Positions 48,179-59,200 of a stretch of 64,000 nt of DNA are shown piece after piece; positions within the stretch are counted from its first letter, which is position 1; each line of letters starts with the position of its first letter. The stretch comes from Narthecium ossifragum. Lineage: Eukaryota > Streptophyta > Magnoliopsida > Dioscoreales > Nartheciaceae. The stretch covers positions 20,496,083 through 20,560,082 of the forward strand of contig OY986972.1 of the NCBI GenBank assembly GCA_963920575.1, written 5' to 3'. A program made the translations under genes and the position numbers. The notes beneath the pieces were generated by a model. That model was not told where the DNA came from, did not search any database, and worked only from the letters and a program-made list of their open reading frames with translations.

Positions 48179-50723
48179 TGTGAGGACCCGTCCCTCTACT
48201 CCTGGGTCGACCGGCTGGGTCGGGCACGTGGCTCGTTGGTTTGCTTCGCGTCGAGCGCGCGATCCGGTGGATCGTATTGTTTCTTGGACCACAAGGGCAA
48301 TTTGGTAAATTGCACCTTGTTGGTTTGTTTCACACCCGCGTGTGCACACACTGACCTTGTTTGTGTTAGTGCTTGTTTAGAGTGGTTAGGTGGACCCGGG
48401 ATCGGAAGATCCCAGCTCGGGCGCGCGGAAGCTTGCTTTTGGGCAGCTTACGACCCTTGAGCGATCGATTGCTCCTTGGAGCGATCGATCGGACTCGTGA
48501 GCGAGTCGGGACCCGTTTGGATCGATCCGACTTGGTGTCGGATCGATCCAGCCTGTCTCGGATCGATCCGACTTGGTGTGGGATCGATCCGGACTGGCTT
48601 CACCTTCGCGAGCGATCGATCGGACTCGGCGTCGGTGGCTTTTCTGTTTCGAGAGGACGGCCGCCGTTGGTCGTCGCTCTCTCTTGTCAGAAGGGGAGGA
48701 CTTTCCCTCCCCTCCTTCACCTTTCTCCCCTCCCCCTTTCCTCCTTTTCTCCTTCCCCTCTTTCCTTCTTCTTCTTCTTTCTTTTTTCTCCTCTCCCGAA
48801 AGCTCTGTTTCTTCTCTTTTCCCGCTAGCGAGCTTCTTCTCTGCCTTTCTTCCTCCTCCGGCCATCATTTTGGGTGTTCTAAGGCTCGTTAGATCCGTGG
48901 CAACGAGAGGGAGGCCCCTGGTGTGGTTTGGAGTCTTGTTGGTGTCTGGTTTGCGGGGATCAACCGGGTTTAGCGTTCTTCGGTAGGTTCTTCTACCTAC
49001 AAGTGTTCTTTAATGGGTTTCTCTAGATCTAGCCGTTGGATCTTGTTGATCTTTGTGTTGTTGGCTTCCTCTTGCCTAGTAGAATTTCTAATATGAGTTT
49101 CATGATCTTTAGTTGAGATATGAGTAGGTTTTATGCATGATTAATCTCGGATTTTTCGGTTTCTGCTGTTCTTGAAGAACAATCGGCTTGCGGCGTGTTT
49201 TCCGGCCAGTACGTACATGTTCTTGGGTTGTAATGAGCATGAGAGTTGTAGATCTTTGAATCTACTCTCTAACCCAACTGATTTGACATTTTTTCGATTT
49301 TCCTACGATTAGTTATGAATTTATCACTGGAGGGCTGCGTTGCAGCAAGTGCTTGGTAAGTTAGAGTGGGATTGATCGGACTTGCAAGTCCAATCGATCG
49401 GACTATTTTTCGTAAGTTAGTTTGATTAACGGTTTTGATTAGTATTTTCCCGTTAATCCAACCGTTGGATGTTTATGAATTTTGGATATATTGATCCTGG
49501 TATGTACATCTACATATGGCTAAGTTGGATCTTGAATCCGACGTCGTTTGGATGTCGGATCGACGGGATCAATTAGCCCCTAAGTAGAGGCTTTGGGTGT
49601 TTTGAATATAATATTATATTTAGGATTATAATATTATATTGTGTACTGTTCATCATCGTTTTCGGGGTTGCTTCCCGTTGTAGGAGTCTGCGGTCGATGG
49701 TCGTGGTACCGTCGTAATGTCGGGACCCGCTGCGGATCGGCTGGCAGTGGTCGGTAGTACCGCTGCAGCGATCCGGTTGACTTATATGATGCCTTATCAT
49801 ACCGTTGCATGTCTATCTCCTGTTTATGTATGTTCATAGTATGCATTGTTGATTTGTGCATTAGTTGCATGGTTAGGGCGTGGGTGATCTGTGGGTCGCC
49901 GTCCCGAGGCTGGAAGCTCGAACTTAGCCCTAGGACATGGGTTGGGTAGTTTGGACCCGATTCGAATTGTGGTGTCCAGTCGATTCAATGATAGGCTTAG
50001 ATGACTGGTACACTTGCTGCTTGATGATTGTAGAGGTCGTGTCGGCCTCGAGTCGGAGGCTGTGGTGTAGCCGGTGTTCCACTGTGTTGACTCTTAAGTG
50101 GTGGAGAGGCCCCCTCAGCGGTACCATTTCCCGCCTGCAGTGTCGGGTCCCTGCATGTGAGTCAGCAGTGTTTGTTGAGCTTACTGAGTGCTGCTCCTGG
50201 GCACCAGGGACACGCGGTGGGGTTATGGGACCCCTGTATACACCCAGATCCTACTTGAGGGCGACACTATTGCGTTTCCCTCTTCCTTCTGTGTGTCGTA
50301 GTGTAGAACCCTACTGAGCTTAGTGCTCACACCTACCCGGACTGTGTTTTGCAGTGCAGGCGTCAGTTCTTCTTCTGTGGCCCCTACCGGGCAGTTGGTC
50401 GACGGTGCGGCGGCGCCTGGTGGACTTTGAGAGGTGGCGATCTTTACTGCTTTTATACCTTTTGTTAGTTAGTCTCCTACGGGAGTAATGTTGTATTTGG
50501 ATCTTCCCCTCTCCGAGGATATGTATATTAAATCTTTTTTTGGGTCTGTAGATCTGTGGTTCGAGGCTTCATTAAATTAATGTCTTTTAATTGAGGGTGC
50601 TTTTGGTGAATTGTTAGGGAGACCAATAGGTTAGAGGGAACGCTCGCCGTCTTATTCCGCGTTTTGTAGGTTCCGGTTCACGTCGCCCGACCCGGTTGGG
50701 CTTTCACGGGTCGGGGCGCGACA
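48179..50723 (+). mobile_element. 5' LTR of a family-A Ty3-type retrotransposon, 2545 bp
   Basis: It starts TGTGAGGACCCGTCC and ends GGGTCGGGGCGCGACA, directly followed by a primer-binding site and the start of gag. It is the only family-A copy in the window with internal sequence and so fixes the family as a true LTR retrotransposon. The rest of the element is deleted beyond 51203. Confidence 0.93.
48463..48621. repeat. GATCGATC array with 20-21 bp steps (LTR copy 4)
   Basis: Sites start at 48463 (GATCGATT), 48483, 48520, 48541, 48561, 48582 and 48614. Consecutive steps from 48520 are 21, 20 and 21 bp, so here the sites form a phased run rather than pairs. Confidence 0.93.
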
Positions 50724-50726
50724 GCT

Positions 50727-50738
50727 TGGTATCAGAGC
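50727..50738 (+). other. Primer-binding site for initiator tRNA-Met
   Basis: TGGTATCAGAGC, three bases after the LTR end, is complementary to the 3' end of plant initiator tRNA-Met, the usual primer of Ty3/Copia elements. Confidence 0.92.
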
Positions 50739-50924
50739 ATAGGTTGTAGATCTCAGGGTTTAGGATCAGGATTCGGTTGAGACTGAGCGTGGAATGGGTT
50801 AGTTCTATGTCTAGAACATCCGTGCATGCTCTTCTGTGATGTGTTGTGCTTTTCGCTTCCTGTTTGTACTGGGTGTTTCTCGGTTTCTAACAAGTGGATG
50901 CTTGTTGTTTCTGGTGGGGGTTCA

Positions 50925-51203
50925 GATGCCGAGAAGTCGGGTACGTCGTTCCGTTGTGAGTCGTGGTCGGTCGCGTGAGCAGCACACCGCTCGACAGGCT
51001 CCAGTAGCCGCGGCAGCTTTACCCCGAGACTCTGCACCAGCACCAGAGACGAGTGTTGAGTTCGCGGTGGAGGAAAACACCTCTCTTTTCGCCGAGAGGG
51101 TTCTTCCGCCACTTAGCGAACGCGCTGTGACGGCAGCGGTGATCACCTTTCAGGAGCTGAACCCGCCCAGGTTCAGTGGTGCTGAGGGTGATAGCATTCT
51201 ATA
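50925..51203 (+). pseudogene. Start of Ty3-type gag, truncated
   Basis: The frame from ATG 50925 reads MPRSRVRRSVVSRGR and reaches FQELNPPRFSGAEGD, the motif (F-x-x-x-x-P-P-x-F-x-G) that opens the capsid region of plant Ty3 gag. It is cut about 90 codons in by a deletion that joins it to the outer family-B LTR, where a TAG ends it. The basic Arg-rich N-terminus is usual for chromovirus-like gag. The product would form the element's particle. Confidence 0.8.
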
Positions 51204-52782
51204 GATAGCATTCTACCAAAAAATTACATGGATACTAAGCATACTTTATAATCAATTGCTAATTAAGCTAGAAGATTAGCAACTTTAATAGACGTGTAGA
51301 AATCAAGGGATTAATCTCCCAAAACTTATCAAATCACACATGTATCTACTGTATACTGCTAAGAACATCAATTCAAGGTAGTAGATGAATTAGGCAAGTT
51401 ATAATTGATTAATCATGCTTTAATTATATATAGCCGACAAGATTAGGGTATAACTTAGGTTTCACTATGTCCATCCAATTAATGCGAAACTTAGCATACA
51501 TGCCCATTAATGGTTCTCAATACGCATACCCGAAATCCAATTCAAACAAACGAACGAAATTAGATGAAAACCACATATTTCGGTCTTCGACCAAAAACAA
51601 TGAAACCTCATTGATTTGACGTCCAAACGGCGTATCAAATTGAAATCAAACCTAATCATGTACTCAATTGCATGTTAGGGATGTCATGTCCAAGAATTGG
51701 GTCTAATTGATGTCTAATTTCCACTTAATTAACTAACTAATTTCTTCATTCATGTTACGCAGCTGTTTAGGAGAAAATTCATTATAATTCACATATAAAT
51801 CCAAAAATTATGAAACCAGAGGCAATTGAAAGTACAGTCGAGGATCTACTACTCTCATGCTGATGATCAAACAAGATCATGTATGTACAAGCCAGGATCT
51901 GAGCTTGAACAACTCAGATCGGACAAAAACATGGTTTCGATGAAATCCGAGAAAACATGTATAAATCCGGTTTAAATCCAACTAAAAATCGCATGGAAGC
52001 TAGATCAGATGTTAAGCATGCCAAGAGGAACAATCTAACATAAAGAAATCCACAACCAAATAAACCAAACCCTAGATAAACCCTAAACAAGGGTTTAGGT
52101 GTAGAAACCTACCTTAAACGCTAAATCCGTCTTCAATCCTTGCTAATCCTCCGTGATCTGCTGTCCCCCGTCGCCGTCGCCGTCTCCAGCTCGTCGGAGT
52201 CCTCCCACAACCGCAGCCGTCGCCGGAGAAGGAAGAGGGGCCGCCGCGGGAGAGAGAAAGGGAAGGAAGGAGAAGGGGGAGGGGGCCCTCGCCGCCGCCT
52301 CCAGGTCGCCGGGGAAGGAAGAGGGGTTGTCGCGGGAGAGAGAAAGGGAAGGAACGAGAAGGGGGATCGGGCACGGGGGAAGGCAGGGGAAGGAAGAGGA
52401 AAAGAGAATAAAAAAGAAAAGAAAGGGAGAGATAGAGAAGAGGGTTAAGCCACTTAAAGTGGTTTAGCTGGTTCAGACGAGCCAACTGATCAGACTGAAT
52501 TCGACTTGACTTCAAATTGTGATCTCGTCGTAATGTCGTCCGGATCTGAAGATCACAAACACTCATACTAGATCTATTCAATCACGTAAATCAATCAAGG
52601 TTGTGTGTGCACTACGTGGGTGTGAAACCGACCACCAAGGCGCAATTTACCAAATTGCCATTAGGGTCCAAAAACAGCGATGCGATCAACCGATCACAAA
52701 GCAAGGCCAACCGAGCCAAACCAACCAAGCCAGACCCTCGACCTAGTCGGATCGGATCGGAGGAACGGGTCCACACACCACG

Positions 52783-54025
52783 GGAGTGCGGCGAGGAGCT
52801 TGCAAAGATTAATGTAGAATTTTTTTTTAACTGTCGGATCTGGATCGATCCAACGGTTCGGTGTACATCGGTTTTTCCCCGGATCATGCGGGCCATCGGC
52901 GGCGGGGTGGCGGGGGTGGTTGGCGAGGTTGAGCGGGAGGAGGGAGAGAGAGAGAGAGTAGACTAGAGAGATAGAAAGAGGAGAGAGAAGGAGAGAGAGG
53001 GAAGAGAGTGGGAGAGACAGATAAAAACATTTTTCATATCCGTAGTTTATAAAGACATATTATTACTATGTTATTGTAATCAATTATTAATATAAGCGGG
53101 TCCACATGTCATGTGTCATATCATGATTGGTCTACATCATTTTTCAAATTTATTCACTTTATATTATTCTATAATATACATTAAAATATTATTATTATAT
53201 TAATATAAGTGGGTGAGAATAGGAATACATTGATGTTTACTGCCAAGTCACGTGACCATGCTATGCCACCTTGGGATATGATTCTTATTCGTGTCCGTCA
53301 TAGGTGGAGGTCACGTGTATTTCGTTGGCGGCGGACGCGCCGGCAAGAACGGCTTCAACACCGCCGAGCTATACGACTTGGTGGAGGCGGGGCGGGCATC
53401 GTTGTACACGATGGCGGAAGATCGGGCGTTTGCTGGTGATGGAAAGTAAGCGGGCCTTGATAGGAGAATGATTCGCCGGTGGAGGCGTCGAACATGACGG
53501 GTGGGGTGGTAATATTATACTTTACTATAATATATTTTTAGTTTATTTTATGTAATAATATCATAGTATAAATTTTATATGGTTTAATGTACAAATACCG
53601 AAAACTTAACTTAATAGTGGAATAGAGAAAGATGGGTTAGCCGGTGTTTTGGGAATTGATTGTAATACAAATTGGTTGTGGGAGTGGTGCCGAGGTCGAC
53701 TGTCAGCGTGCGATAAAAAATAGAGCCGTTGGAGAGTTGAAATATTATATATTTTATGCACTTTACGTACAAACATTTTAATTAACTTAATAATTAATTC
53801 AAATATTATAATCTTTACCCACTAGATTACCCATTAATATAATATTATATATTTTATATAATTTACAATTCTTACCCTTATCCCAAGATTAACCCACTAA
53901 CTTATTTCTGAACCAAACGCCAAAAGTGGGTTAAGTTTACCCCCATTCCTTACCCCCATTTTTCTACCCCTAACTCCATTAACCCTATTCCCCTTAACCC
54001 CGAACCAAATGGGGCATAGGCATGA
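52783..54025. other. Mixed stretch: GA-rich DNA, kelch-like scrap, MITE end
   Basis: A GA microsatellite-rich part spans 52920-53015. From 53300 to 53450 a plus-strand frame reads GGGHVYFVGGGRAGKNGFNT then AELYD and AEDRAF, which resembles one blade of an F-box/kelch protein. It is short, GC-rich and without splice context, so at best a gene fragment. The end 53886-54015 is full of CCCTTAACCCC words and closes with CGAACCAAATGGGGC, like the right end of a PIF-type MITE. Confidence 0.35.
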
Positions 54026-54029
54026 ACCC

Positions 54030-54600
54030 CAGTTGTGTGACATGGGGTCCAGTGCAGGCCCATCCTCAAATCCGCCATCGACGCACAAACGCTACACCAA
54101 GCTGCCGAAGAGCTCCTAAAGGGAGAACGGGGTGATAAAATACCTTGTCATACATATTTAGCTTTAACAACCCTCTTTCATAAGGAGTCTTTCGAGGGCC
54201 TCAGCTTCGTAACACGCTGCATCCTCAACGCCCGCTGCTAGGTCCCCAAATTTCATAAGGATAGACCACCATCTTTGCGTTGAGCACAAACCGTACTCTA
54301 CCTTGCAACAGAAAGGCATGATCTCTTGCCCTCCCACAAAAAGGCCGATCCAGGTGATCAATTTTATTTAAAACAGTCTTTGGAACATGTGTGACCATCA
54401 TCGTATAGCCTGGGAGCGCCTGGAGGACATGCCTCAACAGAGTGACTCTATCAGGTAGAGCTAGCCTGTAATTTTCCCAGCCGGAGATCCTCTCCACTAC
54501 TTTATCCAGAAGGTCACTAAAATCAAGAGACTGAAGCTTTTTCTTGCTGATCGGCACCCCAAGGAAGCGCCATGGGCAATGAACCTCAGACATACCCAAA
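54030..54600 (-). mobile_element. LINE ORF2 fragment
   Basis: On the minus strand, 54599-54225 reads PWRFLGVPISKKKLQSLDF, VERISGWENYRLALPDRVTL and LRHVLQALPGYTMM, the conserved stretch just after the reverse transcriptase of plant L1 elements. The frame changes near 54330 (FCGRARDHAFLLQGR). It is a different and older copy than the LINE at 8.7-14.7 kb. It lies about 1.7 kb before the GTE start codon. Confidence 0.75.
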
Positions 54601-54839
54601 TGCCGGCCAAGTCGCCTACAACTTAGCTATTCTCATAGACGGGGATATCTTCATATTTGATTTTAAGGGATTAATCCCTATACTAATAGCTCTTCATATC
54701 TCTTAAAAAACCACTTATCTTTAAGACCTCACAAGAAGAGGCCAAATAGCAATCATCCGGATCTAACATATGAGTAGAGGAGATTGAGTATTGCAAGGTA
54801 AAATCCACGGTTGCTATCCAAATATAACTGATATGAAAA

Positions 54840-56277
54840 TATTACCGTCTTAATTGTTACTGCTGAGAACCCGAGCGATGGCTCTCTCCGCCGCCATGAG
54901 TTCTCTCGCGATGGCTTCTTCCTCCTTCATCCTTCACCACCAGATTTAGGACCCCCTCCCTTCCCTGGTTTTTCGTTCCGCCGGCGCTCCAGGAAACCAC
55001 GAGATCCTCTCCTCCAACCTCAAGCGGTCGCCCTTCTTCCTCACCGGCGCCGTCAAGGGACCACGGGACATACCTGCATCTCCCTGGGCTACGATCATTC
55101 GTTCCTCTCTGCCCTTCTTCCTCACCGGCGCCGGCGCCGGCGCTCCAGGAGTTGTGGGCCTACTGCTTCCGATCCCATTACGAGGGAAGATCTGAGGAAC
55201 CCATCCACCTAAGGTCTTCATACTACCTGATCCCCATCTATTGATATTTTTTCGCTCTCCATGTAACGAGGGCTCTTGATTTATGTGTCGATTTTTGTCA
55301 CTGATGCTTGATCCACTTATATTGATATTTTTTGCTCTCCATGTAACGAGAGCTCTTGATTCATGTGCTGGTTTTCGTTTCTTGGTGGCTAATCCCCTCC
55401 TATCTGATCCTCTGTTTTTTTTCAACATTTATCTGATTTTTCTCTGTATTTTGATTCGTTTTTCATGAGATGTAGCTTTTTGGTTTTCGTCACTGATGCT
55501 TGATCCCCTGTTGGTTTTCGTTTTCATGATATATATGCTATGGCTTCTCTGTTCTCGTGGGCTTCTCTGTTCAACGTATCTGATGCTTGACTTCTTCGTC
55601 TACGATCTCTGATTTGGTGGTATTTGGTTGAAATGTTTTGGGGTTTCAACTATTTGGTGGTATTTGATTGATCCCCTTCTATTGATATGCGATGGTTTTG
55701 TTTCTTGAAGGCTGATCCCCTACTATCTGATCCCCTGTTGGGATTTCTATGTTGTTTTACTGAGCTAAATGCATGCCTTTTACTGCTATGATGTGAATCT
55801 GAGTCAAATGCATGCTTTTTACTGCCTTAGATGTGAATCTGAGCCAAAATGCAACTTTTTTGGTTTGCTGCAATTCTGATTTTGATGCTCTGCTGGTTTG
55901 GTTGAATTCAACTCAAGTGATGTTTAATTTTTGAAAAAGGGGAGATGATGATGTCAACCTCATGCTTGTCATACCTGATTCGATCCTTATTATGTCTGAT
56001 TTGATTCTTACTATGCTTGTATTTCCATGCTCATGCTTGCTATAGCTCATCCCCTATTTGAAGCTTTGACTTCATCTGTTTTGCATATATATTGACATTA
56101 ATCTGATTTTGTTATGTCATGCTATACCTGGTTTGATCCTTATTATGTCTGATTTAATTCTTACTATGCTTGTATTTCCATGCTCATGCTTTGCTATGGC
56201 TGATCCTCTATCTCTTCTACTTACCAAGTTAAAGCCAAACCTCCACTGTTCTCTGCGGACAAAGGTAGGGCGGAGAG
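54840..56277 (+). other. Probable promoter, leader and leader intron of the GTE gene
   Basis: The GC-rich part 54870-55210 looks like a gene 5' end, and the T-rich part that follows looks like an intron. A 24-codon frame (54878-54949, MALSAAMSSLAMASSS...) could be an upstream ORF. Two tandem duplications lie here: an 81 bp unit (55229/55310, 'ctctccatgtaacgag') and a 153 bp unit (55971/56124, 'gatccttattatgtctgatt'). An in-frame TAG at 56266, just before the ATG, shows that 56278 is the first possible start. Exact leader splicing cannot be settled here. Confidence 0.45.
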
Positions 56278-59200
56278 ATGGAGATGTCGGTGTTGCCCGA
56301 CGAAGGAGGTCCGGCCGCTTCACGGGTGCCGGAGCCGGTGCCTTCACCGCCGGCGAGTTCAAGGGTGATCGAACCGGAAGTCGAGATGGCTGACATTAGG
56401 ATCGATGACGTGGAGGATGTCGATGGCTTGAGGCATCATGTGGACAATATCTTATCCAGAGTCGATCAGGTCTGGTTGTTTAGCTTGTCTTTTAGGTTTA
56501 CATGTTTCTTTGGCTCTTTGTATTGGTGGATGGTGGAGTTTGGGGTCGGGGTTGGAGGGGTTAGGGAGAGTGTTTGGGGGTTATGTGTTGGTGAAAACGA
56601 GAAACCGAGTTTTAGTCTTGGGACACATAAAATGGGTTCGATCTCTGTTGCTGTTTTCGAGAAGAACATACCAATTTTAATTGGGCAAACATTTTCGGAT
56701 TACACGCTCTCAGGACAAAGAAACCAGCTCTTGTGGTGCATTTATAACATGAAATTGATTTCTGCTACTTAGATATGATTCCCGAACTTTATTTTTTGAT
56801 TTGCGTGTTAATGTCTTTAGAAAAGACAGCTGCTTTTATATTGTGACATACATGTATAAGGTTTCGATCTTTAAAGTTAGCGGGTGGAATTTCAATGAAT
56901 TATGGGCTCGATTCTGCAGAGTGAATGAAGTCATTCTATATTTCGTTACCCGCATTAAAGTTTTACCTTTTGGTGCTTTTGGTGAAGTTGCGGATTGTGT
57001 TATGCCTGGAAGAAAAGAAACTGGTTATTGTTATATCTAACAAGCTGCATCAGGTTTAACGTTTTGTGCTTTAAACAGGGCCATTGAGTTTTCTCTATTG
57101 GTAAATTGATCTCTTACAAAAACAGGCCCAATTGTCCAGTTTCCCTCTTTGGCCCATACCAAAGGTTAGGTCTTTGGTGCATTAGTTTTAGCCTTTTACT
57201 TTGTTAACTGCATTAAGGTTCTTACCCTTTTGTTGCCTTCTGGATAGTTGGTGAAATTTCATTAATACTATCTCCCAAGAAAACAAATTCACCAATTTTC
57301 ATTAAGTGGAAGGAACTTGTTTTGTGAATCATATCAAAGCTCCAACCTATTTGGCTTTTTCTACAAGCAGTTGGTGAAATGTTAATTGTTTGCATTGTTA
57401 ATCTCTTCCATGAAAGGATCAATTTTCTGTTTTTGAGCTCAAAAGATGGCTTTGCCTTTGGTTTGTCTCGCAGACTTGAGTGATGAAATTTGTTGTACTA
57501 ACTGCCTCCAGAATAAGTCAACTTTGTGTCAATAATGTCAGACTGACAGCAAAATCTTGAGCTACGGTGCAACTTATTCTCCTAATCACTGAAATATGTG
57601 TCTATCTCCATAGAGAAGTAAATGCCCTTTTACAATGTGACAATGTGCAACTTTTGTGCAGTTGGAGCAAAGAGCAAATGAGGTGGCTCAGTTCTACGCG
57701 AGCAAGAAGCAGCCAGTCAATTCTAAAGGGCGCTTGACTGGAAAAGAAAAAGATAAAACACATATAAGCAACACTGGAAATCACATTATGCAAAGTAACA
57801 ATGTAGGCAAGCAGGAAGCAGCCTGCTCAAAGAGAATGCAAGAGCTAATGCGACAGTTTGGCACTATACTACGACAGGCAAGTTGAGAATTTCTACACTC
57901 CCTTATCAGGTTGCCTGTATTGTATTTCCTGCTTCACGCTGAACTTTGTGCTAAACCGTATGTGATCCTCCTTTTCCTATAACTTGGGACCAACATATAC
58001 TGTAGCCAAATAATGTTTCTCAGACTCAATTCTTCATTTGAAAATACTAAGTTGCTTTGTGTACAAGACTCTAGAATTTCCTTACTTTTACCCTATATTG
58101 GGTTTATCCAGTTCAAATTGATGTTATGTATATGACCTGCATGACAATATATGCTTCTTCCAGATTGCACAACACAAGTGGGCTTGGCCATTCATGGAAC
58201 CTGTAGAAGTCGACTGTTTGGGCCTCCATGACTATAATGAGGTCGTGCTCATTCATCTTGTTGACATACGACTATTAAACTCTAAGTTTATGGCTTATGG
58301 CTTTATGCTTTCTTGGTATTTATACTCCAATATGTTACATAAAGTGTATACAATGTGATTATCATTGTAAAGATACCAAATCATGTTAACTTTGTTATGA
58401 AGTTGTTTTTAACAAAATATAGTAGCATTGTCGTTGTTCTTCGTCAAAGCATGTAGTTTGATGTCTTTGATACCATGCTTGAAATTCAATGAATGTTTGT
58501 GCCCCATTTGACCTAGAATATTGTGGGGCATTCAGCTGCATAAATCTCCAGTAGGCAATGGCAAAAAGTTTGGATGCAACCTATAGACAGGCATGGGGTG
58601 TTCATGGTCTGTCACAAGTATTTTCGGCAAGAGAAGAGTTGAAATCTTATGTGAGAACTGGACTGAAGTCGGAGAATGGAGCTTTTATTATCTTCTGTCT
58701 CACAGCGAAACGTGGACATTGCCATAAAATACATAATTACAAGAATATTGGATGATTCTTTTGTCATGGAATATTTGAAGCGAAGAAACATAATTTTAGT
58801 TGGGAAGACAAACTAATTTTTCGCATTGTGATATGGAGGATAACTACGAATTGTTCGGAGCAAGAGAAGAGTGTTTGTTTTAGTTGCATGCCTTGAATAA
58901 CATTTGATGCTTGCGTGCTTGAGTATGGACTTCAATTTGTAATAACTTCTTAGTGCATGAATTCAATGTTTATTTTTCATCCTCTTTCGAGGACAACAGT
59001 AACAACTCCATTCATAAAGCTTGTGCTTGTTAACCTAGTAGCTTAACTTTGAACCAATACCTGAAATCAAAACACAAAGTTAGATGCCATGTGTGCTTCT
59101 AGTTGTGAAAATATCATAACTTGTTTGTGTCTTTTAAAAGGCAGGAGGTCTTAAAGGAATTTAGGCTTTCCTTGAATACATGCCAGAAGATAAGGTTGAA

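Larger units (their letters stand above)
47721..52777 (-). mobile_element. Family-B solo LTR with a family-A element nested in it
   Basis: The outer ends are TGTGTGGACCCGTTCC (minus strand, from 52777) and GGGTCGGGGTGTGACA (at 47721), flanked by the 5 bp direct repeat CCACG (47716-47720 and 52778-52782). The LTR sequence is split at 48178 and resumes near 51204. About 1.3 kb of it, judged by the other family-B copy, is missing at the inner junction. Confidence 0.9.

Noticed and set aside
48386..48986. Several overlapping frames of 90-160 codons in the LTR
   Set aside because: They read through the GATCGATC sites and a C/T-rich tract, overlap on both strands, and lie in LTR sequence without coding function.
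56117..56362. Minus-strand frame antisense to GTE exon 1
   Set aside because: Shadow of the real exon, whose phase continues correctly through five further exons.
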